DNA of 64,000 bases, taken from contig JAGTXX020000009.1 of NCBI GenBank assembly GCA_019044685.2, positions 1,178,001-1,242,000 of the forward strand, written 5' to 3'. This document shows positions 11,685 to 22,915 of this stretch, one piece after another. Every line of letters begins with the position of its first letter. Position 1 is the stretch's first letter. The stretch comes from Nannochloris sp. 'desiccata'. Taxonomy: Eukaryota > Chlorophyta > Trebouxiophyceae > Chlorellales > Chlorellaceae. The notes beneath the pieces are model-generated. The model was not told where the DNA came from. It made no database searches and saw nothing but the letters and a program-made list of their open reading frames with translations. Made by a program: the position numbers and the translations under genes.

Positions 11685-13053
11685 TTAAACTGTGGGCAAG
11701 TTCAATTCCTTTGCGTTGACAATAGAAGGAGCAGCCTTAGGGATATCCTCAAACGGTCCGTCTACAAACGGCAACACATCGTTCTTTGTCCAAGCAGGGT
11801 AGCCCTTCAAAGTAGCAGCTACGTTGCATGCAGCCAAGGTCGCCATACCAGCTCTGGTCCACAGAGTAGCAGAGGCAATATGAGGGACGACCACAGCGTT
11901 AGGGCAGTCACCAAGACCAGGTTTCATCAAAGGTTCGTCTTCAAATACATCAAGACCACATCTGAAATCAGGATTTGCTTTTAAATGAGCTACAAGAGCA
12001 ACCTCGTCAACACATGGTCCTCGGGCAGCATTCACCAACACGGCATCTTTTTTCATCATATTCAACCTTTCTTTATTGATTAAATGCTTGGTATTTTCGT
12101 CAAGATTGCAGTGAAGACTGACCACATCAGATTCACGAAGTACTTCCTCCACAGTTTCGCATCTTCTTACTGTGACGGGTTTCTCGCCTTTTGATTTTAA
12201 TAAGTTTCCATAGTCTGAAATATACTCTTCCAGGAACTTGTTGGGGTAAGGATCGTAATAGATAAGATCCATTTTATGTCCTTCAACCATCATACGTGCA
12301 TAGGCGCTACCAATACGCCCAGCGCCGACGATACCGACAGTTTTACCTTGAAGTAAGTTTCCGACAAAGAGGGTGGGCAACCATCCTTTGTACTTGTTAG
12401 CACGCATAAAGTTATCTCCTTCGACGACACGGCGGGCAGCTGCCATAGTTAACGCAGCAGCAAGCTCCGCGGTGGTTTCTGTCAAGACTCCAGGGGTGTT
12501 TCCTACAGGTATGCCGCGTTTTGTGGCCTCTGGCACGATGACATTGTTGTAGCCGACTGCATAGTTTGAGTATGCTCTGCCACCTGCAGCTTTGAGAGCT
12601 TCAAAAAGCTCGGAGCTCCAATCTTCAGTGAGCTGGCCAATCAATCCATCGCATTTCTTGTCGAGAAGTTTCTTGATGGTGGCGTTATCGAGGATGGTTT
12701 GTTCAGAAGTGCAGATTTCTACACGGCATCCAGAGGAGGTGAGGACATTGAGCCAGCGATCGCCAGGGAGATTTTTGGTGACGATGACGCGATGTTCGCC
12801 GTCAGGGTTGTGCACCTGTATAAAGGAGGAAGTTGGTTAATAAACGGCTTGATCAGGAGCAGATTCAGCCAATCAAGGCAGACGGGAAGTTGTGATTTTG
12901 TAAGATTAGATATAAAATGCACACCTCGACGGGAATGCCGTTCACACTAGCTTTGGTAGTCATTGATCTTGAAGCTTGGGCAGCAGCAGAGGTCCTCACT
13001 TCAGGTGTAAGAGCCCTACCAGCAATGCGAGAGAGCACACTTCTGAGTGCCAT
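11685..13053 (-). CDS. HPR1: Hydroxypyruvate reductase (plant HPR1 type), mitochondrial-like presequence
   Basis: Exon 1 is 13053..12925 and exon 2 is 12815..11685, joined in phase 0, 419 residues. It reduces hydroxypyruvate to D-glycerate with NADH, the second-last step of photorespiration. The enzyme body matches the plant HPR1 pattern almost without gaps: CDGLIGQLTEDW, VGNTPGVLTETTAELAAAL, the Rossmann motif VGIVGAGRIGSAYARMM, catalytic Arg in NAARGPCVDE, Glu in DVFEDEP and His in VVPHIASAT. The first 35 residues (MALRSVLSRIAGRAL...) are an amphipathic Arg/Ala/Ser presequence typical of mitochondria. The C-terminus NLPTV has no peroxisomal SKL-type signal, unlike land-plant HPR1. The upstream region is shared divergently with the twin-LOV gene. 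Confidence 0.96.
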
Positions 13054-13642
13054 GCCAAACTATCTATTATATATCTGCACGTCTGCACAAGCAAATCTAA
13101 ATAAAATACTATTAGATGACACAATGGAGCCTCGATCAGCTTAAATGGGAGTTCTTGTGCGTCTCTGTTTCTCCACCCAAATCCTCCAACACTTGGAAGA
13201 CCCTGCTTTGCAAGTTGAGTTGTGTATTTGTTATGGCAACCATCAAGTCAATTTTTCTAAGCTGTCACATACATCCTAGGATAATCAAGCTTATATCGGT
13301 ATTCATTCACAATACAACTAAGCACCCTCAGGAGGTTCCTATCTCGTCAATCTATTTACAAGCCTTGCGGGCCGACTCAAGGCGGCAACGGGACAGAGCA
13401 GTTTTTTTCTTCTTTTCTCGAGTTTTTTTCAATTAACTGATTTCTTTTTGTCAGCCGTGTCTAACAAGACTCTGCAGTGTTAATCAAGGAAATACCCATC
13501 AGGATATCTGTTTTTGAAGCCTGTCCAAGTTCTTTCTGGCCCTTTTCGGGCGGAGCTCAGGTGTCACAGCACTCCCAGCTATACATGCTGTCGGGCACAA
13601 AATCAAGTTCACAGTATTACTTTTGGTTACTTATTTAGTACA
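13054..13642. promoter_or_regulatory. Divergent promoter region, HPR1 / twin-LOV
   Basis: 589 bases between two divergent start codons. It contains pyrimidine-rich and homopolymer T stretches near 13400-13450. No gene or RNA recognised. The arrangement would permit co-regulation of a photorespiratory enzyme and a blue-light receptor. Confidence 0.4.
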
Positions 13643-14943
13643 ATGGCTAGTCTACAGTCTCAAGCAGCTGCCCTAGACGCGTTTTTCTCGCAATATTCGC
13701 TCAATTTCGTAATTAGTAACCCTCGCGAGCCCGATAATCCAATTATCTATGCCTCGGAGGGGTTTTTCAGGATGACGGGTTATTCCCCAGCAGAGACTTT
13801 GAACAAGAATTGCAGATTCTTGCAGGTAAGAGAAAGAGATCGCAAATTTGTTTCGAGATTTTTGATGCAAAGCCTTCCCAAAGGGTAGCTTGAATTCTCA
13901 CCATTTTCCCGCGATTCTCGTTTGCTGACATCTTATTGATCCATTAACAGGGTCCCGGCACTTCCCCGCAAGCCATCATGGAAATTAGGGAAGCAATGAG
14001 AGAGGAACGACAAATCAGCGTCCTCCTACTGAACTTCCGCAAAGACGGGCAGCCATTCTGGAACGCATTTACCTTGGCTCCTATCAAAGGCTTGTCTGGT
14101 GTAGTTGAGTATTACATTGGCATTCAAGTAGACGTTACAGAGTTTGTAGGTACAGGAGAAATAAATGAAGAAGCGGTCAAGGCCGTGGCCAAAGAAGAGC
14201 TTGCACAAGCCCAACAAATGGCCCAAGACATAATGCATAATGCTGATTTAATAGCACAGAACTGTCGTCAAACATGTGGGGCCGATAAAAGCATCCCGAC
14301 CTCACTGTTATCTGGTCTGAGCTCTGTTGCAGGCGCCTTTGTTATGTGCGACCCCAAATTACCAGACCTGCCTATGGTATTTTGTAGCCCTGGGTTTTTA
14401 GAGTTAACAGGGTATAGCTGTGCAGAGCTATTAGGTAGAAACTGTCGGATGCTCCAAGGACCTGAGACCAACCCGGATTCTAGAAGAATAATTAGAGAAG
14501 GATTAGCTGCAAAAAAAGCGTTTACAGTGTCTATTTTAAATTATAAAAAAGACGGAACTCCATTTCAAAATTGTTTACATATAGCTCCGGTGAGAGATGC
14601 TGGCGGAGAGGTCAAATTTTATTGTGGGGTGCAATTAGAATTAGGTGAAGGACGGAGCGGTGGTCGATCAAGTAGCGCTGGAGAGGATGCAATCCTGGCA
14701 ACTGATACTAATGGCCATGATATTGGCAATGAAACTGATGGAAATGCCCATCATATTACTGCTCAAGCGACAGGAATGCAAATATTACAGCAAAAAGGTA
14801 CCGTAGGGGCAGTACGGGTAGCAGTACGCTCTCTTGCTACGAGTGGATTACGACGTTCATTATCAGATCAATATAGACCTGGTGCAGAACCTGGGACCAT
14901 TGGAGCTAAGCCAACAAATGCAGGTGAAGGACAGCAGAAATAG
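13643..14943 (+). CDS. Twin-LOV blue-light receptor protein
   Basis: Exons 13643-13825 and 13951-14943 (CAG|GTAAGA ... AACAG|GG), 391 residues, similar in length to plant TLP/PLP (PAS/LOV) proteins. LOV1 covers about residues 15-125. Its motif NKNCRFLQ, with the photo-adduct Cys57, is built across the splice junction into GPGTSP; NFRKDGQPFWN and FYIG-type strands follow. LOV2 covers about residues 180-290 with NCRMLQGPETNP (Cys226) and NYKKDGTPFQN. Both domains keep the reactive Cys, so both should bind FMN and form adducts; many PLPs have lost one. The C-terminal 95 residues are Gly/Ser/Thr-rich with no output domain. The role is inferred to be light-dependent protein interaction. It sits between two photorespiratory enzyme genes. 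Confidence 0.93.
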
Positions 14944-15563
14944 AGAGACAGCAATAGATAGAGTAGAAAACTTTGCACTTTATAGCCACCAATTATATAT
15001 TTTCTTGACGGTATTTACCTTTTTCGACAAGCAGTATACTTTTATCATAATTATTATATTTTTATTTACAGAGGTGTCCTTGAATCAATTAGATACTCAT
15101 AGTACTTAGTATTATTAGTAGTAAATCGTTGCGTGAAATTTATGAAATGGAAAGAAAGAAAGGAAAAGGGGACTTCGTTAGGAGGAATAAAGATTGATTT
15201 CGTTTAGATAAAAATTCGGGGGTGCCGTACAGAGTTGAAATTTGAAATCATTTAATATTATTCGGAAAGAAAAGGTACAAAGTTGGGATGAAATGATCAA
15301 ATCAATTAATCATTCAATCAGGTAACTCTCCAAGGTTGGAAAAAGAGAATTGGGAAAATGAAAAAGGGGAGGAAAGAATAAAAAAAAACATCACAAAAAG
15401 CAACGCCCAGATAAAAAAAGAGAGACGCCTATGAAATAAACCAACAAGACAAGAGAGGCAGTTTTCAAATGCCTACTTTCAAACAAACAAATGCAAACTT
15501 TCCCCTTGATCTTCTCTTTTATTATTACTATTATCTTTCCTAATGGTACTGAACGCAGTCAAG
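14944..15563. other. Convergent intergenic region
   Basis: 620 bases between the 3' ends of the LOV gene and the glycolate dehydrogenase gene. AT- and A-rich, with homopolymers near 15380-15400. Only probable 3' UTRs; no gene seen. Confidence 0.4.
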
Positions 15564-18500
15564 TTACTGTTGTTGCTGTTCAGGTGCTTTCGCTTTTGTG
15601 GCTTCGTCGACCAAATACACTAGACCTCTAAAATTAATACCAGAGTGATTACTCAAAGACATTTCACAAGTACGGGAGGTAGAGTACCCATCGGAGCACC
15701 CGGCCACATTCAAATGTTGTAAAGAAGATCCAGTTAACTCGGGGTATCTCATTCCACGATCACCAGCCATACCACAGCATGGAATATTCGAAGGCACCAC
15801 TTCCTCTGCACACATTGAGGCAACCTTGAGGAAAGATTCTTCAATACCCATTTTCTTGGAAGAGCAAGGCACGTGCACAGCTACAGAATCTTTCACTTTC
15901 GTGAACTCGAGTTTATCTGCCAAGAAGTGGCGAATGAACTCGACAGGCTCATATAAAGAAAACCGAAGAGCGGGGTCGCTGAGACTTGCCTTGATTTGAG
16001 ATAAACATGGGGATGTATCCACAACAATGGGATACTTACCACCTTCCGAAGCCTTCATAAGAGCAGACTCAAGTTCGGTACCCTTCTTTGCAGCAGCATC
16101 CTTGAAGCCACGACTATTGAACATCATCCCACAGCATGTGTTGGACAAGCCCTCGGGGTAGATGACCTCGTACCCTGCTTTATTGAACAAGGAAAGTAAC
16201 TTTTCGTGGACACTGGCTTGCTGATCGTCACCACGGGAAGGTCCCATGATACGGGTAACGCATGCAGGGGCGTAGACGACCTTGCGAGGGATACTACGGG
16301 TTTCAGAATTTGTAGCGGCGACAGGTGCGGCAGGGTTTAAATCCAGTTTAGATGCACCTTTAGGCATGTAGGGGTTCCATTCAGGGATCATATGATTAGA
16401 TACTCTATTTAACGCAGTGGAAATCGCTTGAATAGGGGTAGTTCCAATCACAGCATGCGCAGCAGACACTACATTCAAGGCTTTATTCATTACCCAGGCG
16501 ACTGATGAAAAGTTGTTGGCAATGGCATCGGCAACAGCAGAAGCACGAGGCATCTTTTCCATATCTTCACTACGGATTTGTTTGATTAACTCTCCAGTGT
16601 TGATTTTGACAGGGCATTTCTCTTGGCACATCCCGTCAGCAGCACACGTGTCTTGACCGTCATATTCATAAATGGCAGACATTTCAGCGAGACGAGCTTC
16701 TTGTTGAGGGGTACGAGCTTCCATTTCTTTGAGACGGTAAATTTCTTTGTACACAGCAATACGCTGACGAGGAGTGATAGTCAAATCTTTGGAAGGACAG
16801 TTGCTTTCGCAGAAACCACACTCGATACAACGATTTACCAAAGGAGACGCCGTGGGGGAGGGTTTCAAGTGTTTGACGTGGGCCATAGGATCTTTGTTTA
16901 AGATGACACCAGGGTTGAGGATGTTACTTGGATCAAATAATCCTTTCAATTCCCACATTAATTCGGTAGCCTTGGTACCCCATTCCATCTCAACATAGGG
17001 CGCCATGTTACGACCGGTGCCGTGCTCACCTTTCAAAGAACCACCGTGTTTCACCGCGACGATGTAGCACATTTCATCCATCATATCTTGGAATCGTTTC
17101 ACTTCTTCAGGAGTACGGAATCCTTGAGAAAAGACCAAGTGTAAATTTCCTTCCAAAGCGTGACCAAAGCATGATGCATCATGATATTCAAACTTCTGGA
17201 ACATTTCAATCAAGTCTACAGTCATCTCACCCAGACGGTCAGTAGGGCAAGCGACATCTTCCAAAAGCATGGTAGTTCCAGCCTCACGAGCTCCACCAAC
17301 GATGGGAATTAAGCCTTTGCGTGCGTCCCAATAAACCTTTGCTTCTTTATCGTTGTGGGTGAAGGCATAGTCATCAAGATCCTTGACAACACCAACGTCA
17401 GGGCCATACGGGAAATTGGAGGCACGCAAGGTGGAATGGATCTCGCCAAGACGAGCGTGCAAGTCTTCAGAAGTTTGTCCGCGACATTCAATCAACAAAG
17501 CCGCCGCCATTGGGCCACAGCCCTTGATGTCTGGCACTAAAGTAGACATTTTTTCATCAGCTTCGAATTCTCGTAATGCAGCACGATCAAATAACTCTAC
17601 CGCATCAACTGCAGTTTCGTGACGAAGCACAGCAGCTGCTTTGCAAGCAGACATGATGTCTGGGAATAGAACAAAGGCAGACGCCTTGTTTGGCCATTCA
17701 GGGACTGTGTTGTAGGTCACTTGAGAGACGAAACCAAGCGTACCTTCACTACCAATAATTAAACGCTTCACAATCTCGATAGGATCGTCAACAGGGAAGT
17801 CTACAAGGGCATTTAAAGAATATCCAGTGGTGCATTTGATGGAGAATTTACGACGAATCAAAGAAGCTAATTGTTTATCAGCTTGAACCCTCTTGGCTAG
17901 GTCAACCACACCTTTGACAAGCTCCGCATGATTTTTAAGGAACGCAGCACGTGATCCCTCGTCAGCAGTGTCCAGGATACTACCATCTGCAAGAACGATA
18001 CGAATATCCTTCAAGGTGTGGTACGTATTTTGACTGACACCGCAGCACATACCAGAAGAGTTGTTATTAACGATGCCACCAATCATGCATGAATCAATAG
18101 AAGCAGGGTCAGGTCCAATTTTGTATTGAACAGGGTGGTTGTGCTTGTGCTTGTGATTGGCAAGAATGCGGTTGACTTCACCGCCGATGAGACCAGGCTC
18201 AACTGTAATCATAGAGCCATCACCGTGGACAGTGTAGTTTCTGAAATTGTTTTTACCAGTGTGACTGATTTTTAAGAGCACAGAGTCGGTGAGAGCCTGC
18301 CCAGAAAGGGAGGTGCCAGCGGCACGGAAGGTTACAGGGACACCATGCTTCTCAGCGATAGGGAGAATCTTTTGGATCTCTTCTTCGCTGGTAATTTTCA
18401 AGACCAGTTTGGGGTTGAGTCTGTAGAAAGAAGCATCAGTTCCGTAGGCAAAGGTACGAACAGGGTCAGTGAACTGACGGGCCTTGGGAATGAAGCCTGT

Positions 18501-19034
18501 AGGGGATTGAAGAAAATAAACATTGGTTAGTAAATATCTCTATGGATCAGAAATTAGGGGGTACAGACAGATTTGGATGGTTTTATTAAGTAGAATGAGT
18601 GGAAAAACAAAGTCATCTGGTTTAATCTAAGTTGAACAGATCAGCCCAGGACAAGATCAATGGCGGTGGCCACAAAACTTACTTGAAACATCTTGGATAA
18701 ATGCTGCATAACGGCCATCCTCAATGCGTCTACCATCAACATTCTCCCATTCCTTGGGTACAAAGTCTTTTTCGTGAGGTTCTACGATAGAAATAGCACC
18801 GACTTCATCCGTGTGGGTGAGAGGAAGCACATCGGGTTGGAGTTTGGTAGCCACTTGTTGTGCAGGGAGAGCTGCTGCGCGGATCTGAGACATCGAGGAA
18901 GGTAAATTGCGCTGGACAGCTGGTTCACGGGCTCCATAGAACCCTGAAGCCAAGCTAGGCAAAGTATTCTCTTCGGCCGATGCCACCAGTCCGCGAAGCC
19001 TGCCTCCCAGGAGGGAGGCCGCGCGACGCTTCAT
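15564..19034 (-). CDS. GYD1: Glycolate dehydrogenase, fused FAD subunit and Fe-S/CCG subunit
   Basis: Exon 1 is 19034..18683 and exon 2 is 18496..15564 (A|GTAAGT ... CTACAG|GC), 1094 residues, about the length of Chlamydomonas glycolate dehydrogenase. It oxidises glycolate to glyoxylate, passing electrons to a quinone pool instead of O2. The N-terminus MKRRAASLLGGRLRGLVAS is a mitochondrial-like presequence. The FAD_binding_4 domain starts near residue 145 (FRAAGTSLSGQA, then GPDPASIDSCMIGGIVNNNSSG). An FAD-oxidase C domain follows (LKGEHGTGRNMAPYVEMEWG). Near 670 is the ferredoxin motif CIECGFCESNCP, and near 737 CAADGMCQEKCP. Two CCG modules contain NTCCGMMFNSRG (about 905) and PCCGMAGDRGMRYPEL (about 1024). 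A D-lactate dehydrogenase role is possible because the family uses both substrates; the cluster context favours glycolate. It is divergent from the aminotransferase gene. Confidence 0.93.
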
Positions 19035-19289
19035 GACCAGTTAGTATAGGTTGTTGATATGTGAACTGATAAAAATTTGAGCTCAAATGCCTACCCCACC
19101 ACCTCATAAATCCTCCTACAATGCCATATGAGCGATTTAGAAAGTCGAGTCCAAAAGTGAATGGGTGAACTTGATGAACGTGCGCATTTCAGTGCAGATC
19201 AGGTAATTTAATTGATTTATTCTGCAGCTTTATTCTTATTTGCAAAGCATCAGTACGGGTCACCTTTAAGAAAAGCTTAATAACAGAAG
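19035..19289. promoter_or_regulatory. 255-base divergent promoter between glycolate dehydrogenase and aminotransferase
   Basis: Only 255 bases separate the two start codons, so both 5' UTRs and promoters must overlap or abut. The region includes an AT-rich stretch near 19195-19240. No TATA box or known element was assigned with confidence. Confidence 0.6.
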
Positions 19290-20903
19290 ATGTTGGCCTC
19301 AAGAGCATTACGCAGGAGGTCTTTGCTCCAACGTGCTTGGAGCTCTATGCCCGCTTTTGCTGACGATGTGAGAATCGAAGATTTTTCACTGTTTATAGGA
19401 CCCGCCTAGAGTGCCAATGTGTTAGCTAATCGCCTTAAAATTCTCCTTTGAAAAAATGTAGGTTGTATCCGAAGTACCCAACTTACGCCCTGCCTTCTCC
19501 CACGTTCCTGCTGGACGCAACCATCTCTTTGTGCCAGGTAAGATCCAATCTAAACCCTCAACTCGCTTGCTCAGACACCCTACACCCCACAGATCGCAAA
19601 CCTCTGGGGTAGTAGTAGTAGATTTCTGTCTTGCGTTGAACCTCGATTTCCATTCTTTTTACACAACTATTATCTCTTAAAATAAATTAGGAACACTTTC
19701 TAACAGCCGTATCCATCCTCATTCTTTCCTACAGGCCCTGTCAACATCCATGAGAATGTTATCCGCGCAATGCACGTCGGTGGACAAAACCACAGAGACG
19801 CCTGGTTTGCTGATTTCTACAAGAAATCCCTGGAAGAGTCCAAGATGATCTTTAACACCACTGCTGGGACCCCTATCTTCTATCCTGGTACCGGTACAGG
19901 TGGCTGGGAGTCTGCTTTGACCAACACGCTCTCACCCGGTGACAAGGTTGTTACTTTCCGTTATGGTATGTTCTCTCACCTCTGGATTGACATGATGCAG
20001 CGCATGGGCCTTGAAGTTGAGGTCATTGACTGCCGTTGGGGAGATGGTGCTGATGAAGAGAAACTCGCTGAGGTCCTCGCCAAAGACACTGAAAAGAAAA
20101 TTAAAGCCGTCTGTGTAGTACACAATGAAACTACCACCGGAGTAACCTCCGACATCGGTGAAGTCCGTAAGACTATGGATTCTAAATCCCATCCTGCTCT
20201 TCTTTTGGTGGATGGTGTCTCCTCCATCGGTGCGCTTGATTTCCAATTCGACAAGTGGCGTGTTGATGTTGCCGTCACCGGGTCTCAGAAGGCTCTTTCT
20301 CTTCCTACTGGTCTTGCCGTGATCTGCGTTTCTGATAAAGCTATTGAAGCCTCCAAAACTGCAAAGTCTAAACGGTGCTACTTTGACTGGGCAGATATGC
20401 TCCGTACTAACCCCAGTGGGAATGTTCCCTACACCCCGGAAACTCAAATGTTATACGGACTCCGGGAATCTCTGAAGATGATGCGTGAGGAAGGTGGCAT
20501 GACAGCTGTAGCAGCAAGACATCATCGTTTGGCTGAAGGTACCCGTAAAGCAGTTGAAGGCTGGGGCTTAAAACTCCTTTGCAAGGACCCTCGTTGGTAT
20601 TCAGATTCCCTCACTGTCGTTGAAGTGCCCGAAGGAATCGATTCACAAAAGATTGTGGATATTGCTTATGGAAAATATAACTTATCTCTTGGTATTGGTT
20701 TAGATAAGGTCAAGGGTAAGGTGTTCCGCATTGGACATCTTGGTAACATGGATGAGCTCATGTTGGGGGGTGCCTTGTGCGGTGTAGAGATGGTATTGAA
20801 GGATGCTGGAGTGCCTATTACCATTGGCAGCGGTATTTCTAAAGCCACCGAGTACTGGAGACAGACAGCAAAGCCTATTCCTACCAGAGAGACCCTTCTT
20901 TAG
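19290..20903 (+). CDS. AGT1: Serine:glyoxylate aminotransferase (plant AGT1 type), mitochondrial-like presequence
   Basis: Exons 19290-19367, 19462-19537 and 19735-20903, 440 residues. A PLP enzyme that converts serine plus glyoxylate to hydroxypyruvate plus glycine. The enzyme body reads FVPGPVNIHENVIRAM across a splice, then NTTAGTPIFYPGTGTGGWES, SALTNTLSPGDKVV, VCVVHNETTTGV, LLVDGVSSIGALDF (Asp for the PLP ring), and the Schiff-base Lys in TGSQKALSLPTGL. FRIGHLGNMDELML is close to the C-terminus. The first ~26 residues (MLASRALRRRSLLQRAW) form an Arg-rich mitochondrial-type presequence. The C-terminus ETLL is not the peroxisomal SRI of land-plant AGT1. Its product is the substrate of the nearby hydroxypyruvate reductase, and its glyoxylate comes from the divergently transcribed glycolate dehydrogenase. 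Confidence 0.96.
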
Positions 20904-21331
20904 GTGTATATAAAAAAGAATAAAACTTAGGTTAATTTAGTTAAAAAAAAAATTGAGAAGATTTGCTCCCTGTGCTTTTTTCCTTTTTTTTTTTCCTCCT
21001 CTGGCTTTTTGTTTCATTCGTGCAATGGATTTCTCTCTTTAGGCATCTGCTAACACAGCATTTCGATTAAATTTTTGACGTTCCTTCTCTCATTTTGTTT
21101 CTATTCCCTAATAAGGCTTCTCTTTCTATCCTTCTTGACGTGTATCTTCCAATGAGAAGGGGGGAAAGAGGGAGTGGGAGTGAAAAATCATTTTTTGAAA
21201 AAATTTCATTCTTCTTCTCTCCTTTCCCTTTCTTTTTTTAGAAATGTACCTACTACTTCCCTTTTCTCAATTCAGCAATTCATATAATTACACTATGCAC
21301 AAGTAACGAGATTGTAAAAGGAAAAATTTAA
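20904..21331. other. Convergent intergenic region
   Basis: 428 bases of T-rich and A-rich DNA between the 3' ends of the aminotransferase and the next gene. Likely 3' UTRs; nothing else seen. Confidence 0.4.
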
Positions 21332-22398
21332 TCAATTATTTAAGAATTCAGCTGCAATCTTATCAATAACATCATCATCCATGCTTTTGAAACCGTCACC
21401 GTCACCTCGACGCCCACTCATACCACCAAGTTCTTCTTTTTCAGTATCATTTTCTTCGAAAATTCCAGCTTTATCTCGTTTTAATTGCTGCACGGTATCC
21501 CCCATTACAGTTTCTATAGGAGGCAAAGCTTCCATTGATTCTACAAAGTCCATTGTTGGCTCTTTTTCTAAACATGCAGCATCGGTTGCTTTGGCCAAGA
21601 CGTCACCCAAATCAGCCTCCAAGTCATCTTCTGTGGTGGCAAGGGCGCATACTTTACCTACTGGACTAGATTCAAACATCGTCAGGATAGTTCCTTGAGC
21701 CAAAGATCTGCAGAAAGTTTAGATAAAAATTACTTGGTTGAACAATGGCGACAGATTCTGCTCTCCCCAATTTTTAAAAGACAAGAGATTTTTTCTTTTT
21801 TTTTCTTTAACAAAATGATTTTTCCTTACGCAATGTCATTGAATAAAGCGACTCTTCTTTGTCCCCATCCTCCACCTTGTACCCACGTTTGCGGCATTGG
21901 TTGGTCCCATTGAGGCTCCCCTTCCGCTAATGCTCGATGCAAGGGGAGGTCTAATAGCCACGGCATCGAGGGCACTAGAGTGATATTATGACCCCCTGCA
22001 GCATCTAAAAGCTGGCGAATAGCAGGGAGTTCTTCTAAATAAAACCCAGCGAGGATGATTGTTGGGTTAGGGCCAGTGAAAAGAGGATTCCGTTCCTCTT
22101 TTTGGTTGTCGTCCGACTCTGGAGGCGGGAGCTCAGATGTTAGAGTAGCCCTTGCAATTGTAAATCTATTATGCTGCCACCAGTGATTTAAACCAGTTTT
22201 AGATCTATCCATTCTTGACATAGTAGAAAGCAGCTGTCTAGGGGAGGAGAGCTTAAAGGATACAGAGCTATGGCATTTTAGATTCAACTTGGGATTATTA
22301 TGCATGTATTCCGAAACGCAGCCATGTCGCATTGTCAGATTAATATTCATGGTATCTATAAGGTTGGTAAAAATATTTTTTATGTCTATTAAGGACAT
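21332..22398 (-). CDS. Hypothetical protein, two exons
   Basis: Exon 1 is 22398..21830 and exon 2 is 21707..21332, joined GC|GTAAGG ... CTGCAG|A in a continuous frame, about 314 residues. The start is uncertain; a later ATG in exon 1 is possible. The clearest part is a hydrophobic strand-helix unit, PTIILAGFYLEELPAIRQLL, followed by WGQRRVALFNDIA and GTILTMFESSPVGKV. The layout faintly recalls DUF3783-type plant/algal proteins, but this is not firm. The C-terminus is acidic and ends in FLNN. No catalytic motif, membrane span or clear targeting peptide was recognised. The gene is real by length, intron consistency and composition; function unknown. Confidence 0.6.
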
Positions 22399-22536
22399 AT
22401 GTTACTTCAAGACGACTGGCGAAACTATTTAAATTATATTTCCAAATTCCTTAAAAGCGGCCAAAACCGTTGCATGCTTGCACTCTTATTCATTTTCAGT
22501 TGATTTTGAAGTCAGTTTATAGCCCTCAAAAGGAGA

Positions 22537-22719
22537 ATGGTGCATGCTGTCGTGATTGATTCTCTATCAAGAGATCGAGTCAAGGCAGCGAAAAAAGCTG
22601 AAGACAAGCGGAAAGACGAGAAGAAGAAACGGGACGACAAAATAGCATCAGACAAAGAAAAGAGAGAGCAAATGAAGCACGCAAATAGGAGCACCCATCC
22701 AGCTCAAGTTCCAAAGTGA
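22537..22719 (+). CDS. Possible small lysine-rich protein (60 aa)
   Basis: A single ATG-initiated frame of 60 codons, starting MVHAVVIDSLSRDRVKAA and continuing as an almost unbroken Lys/Asp/Glu/Arg helix (EDKRKDEKKKRDDK). It lies in the 1.2 kb gap between two genes on the other strand. Low-complexity charged ORFs can arise by chance in A-rich DNA, so this is a candidate only. Confidence 0.3.
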   Translation: MVHAVVIDSLSRDRVKAAKKAEDKRKDEKKKRDDKIASDKEKREQMKHANRSTHPAQVPK

Positions 22720-22915
22720 CCCGACGCGACAAAAAGGACACACAACCAATTTTATTCCCAGTATATCCAAATTTTGAACTACATTTTGGTAAATTTCATT
22801 CATCATACTTGACTGTTAAACGATTCATTCATGTAAGTAAGTAGACACATTATATTTGACCTAAATCGCAGCAGGAGGGATACAAAGTTTTCTTTTTCCG
22901 GTGAAAAGTCTCGTC

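Noticed and set aside
895..20903. Bacterial operon or recent bacterial transfer as the origin of the photorespiratory cluster
   Set aside because: Genes are on both strands, contain spliceosomal introns, carry organelle presequences and have plant-type protein motifs.
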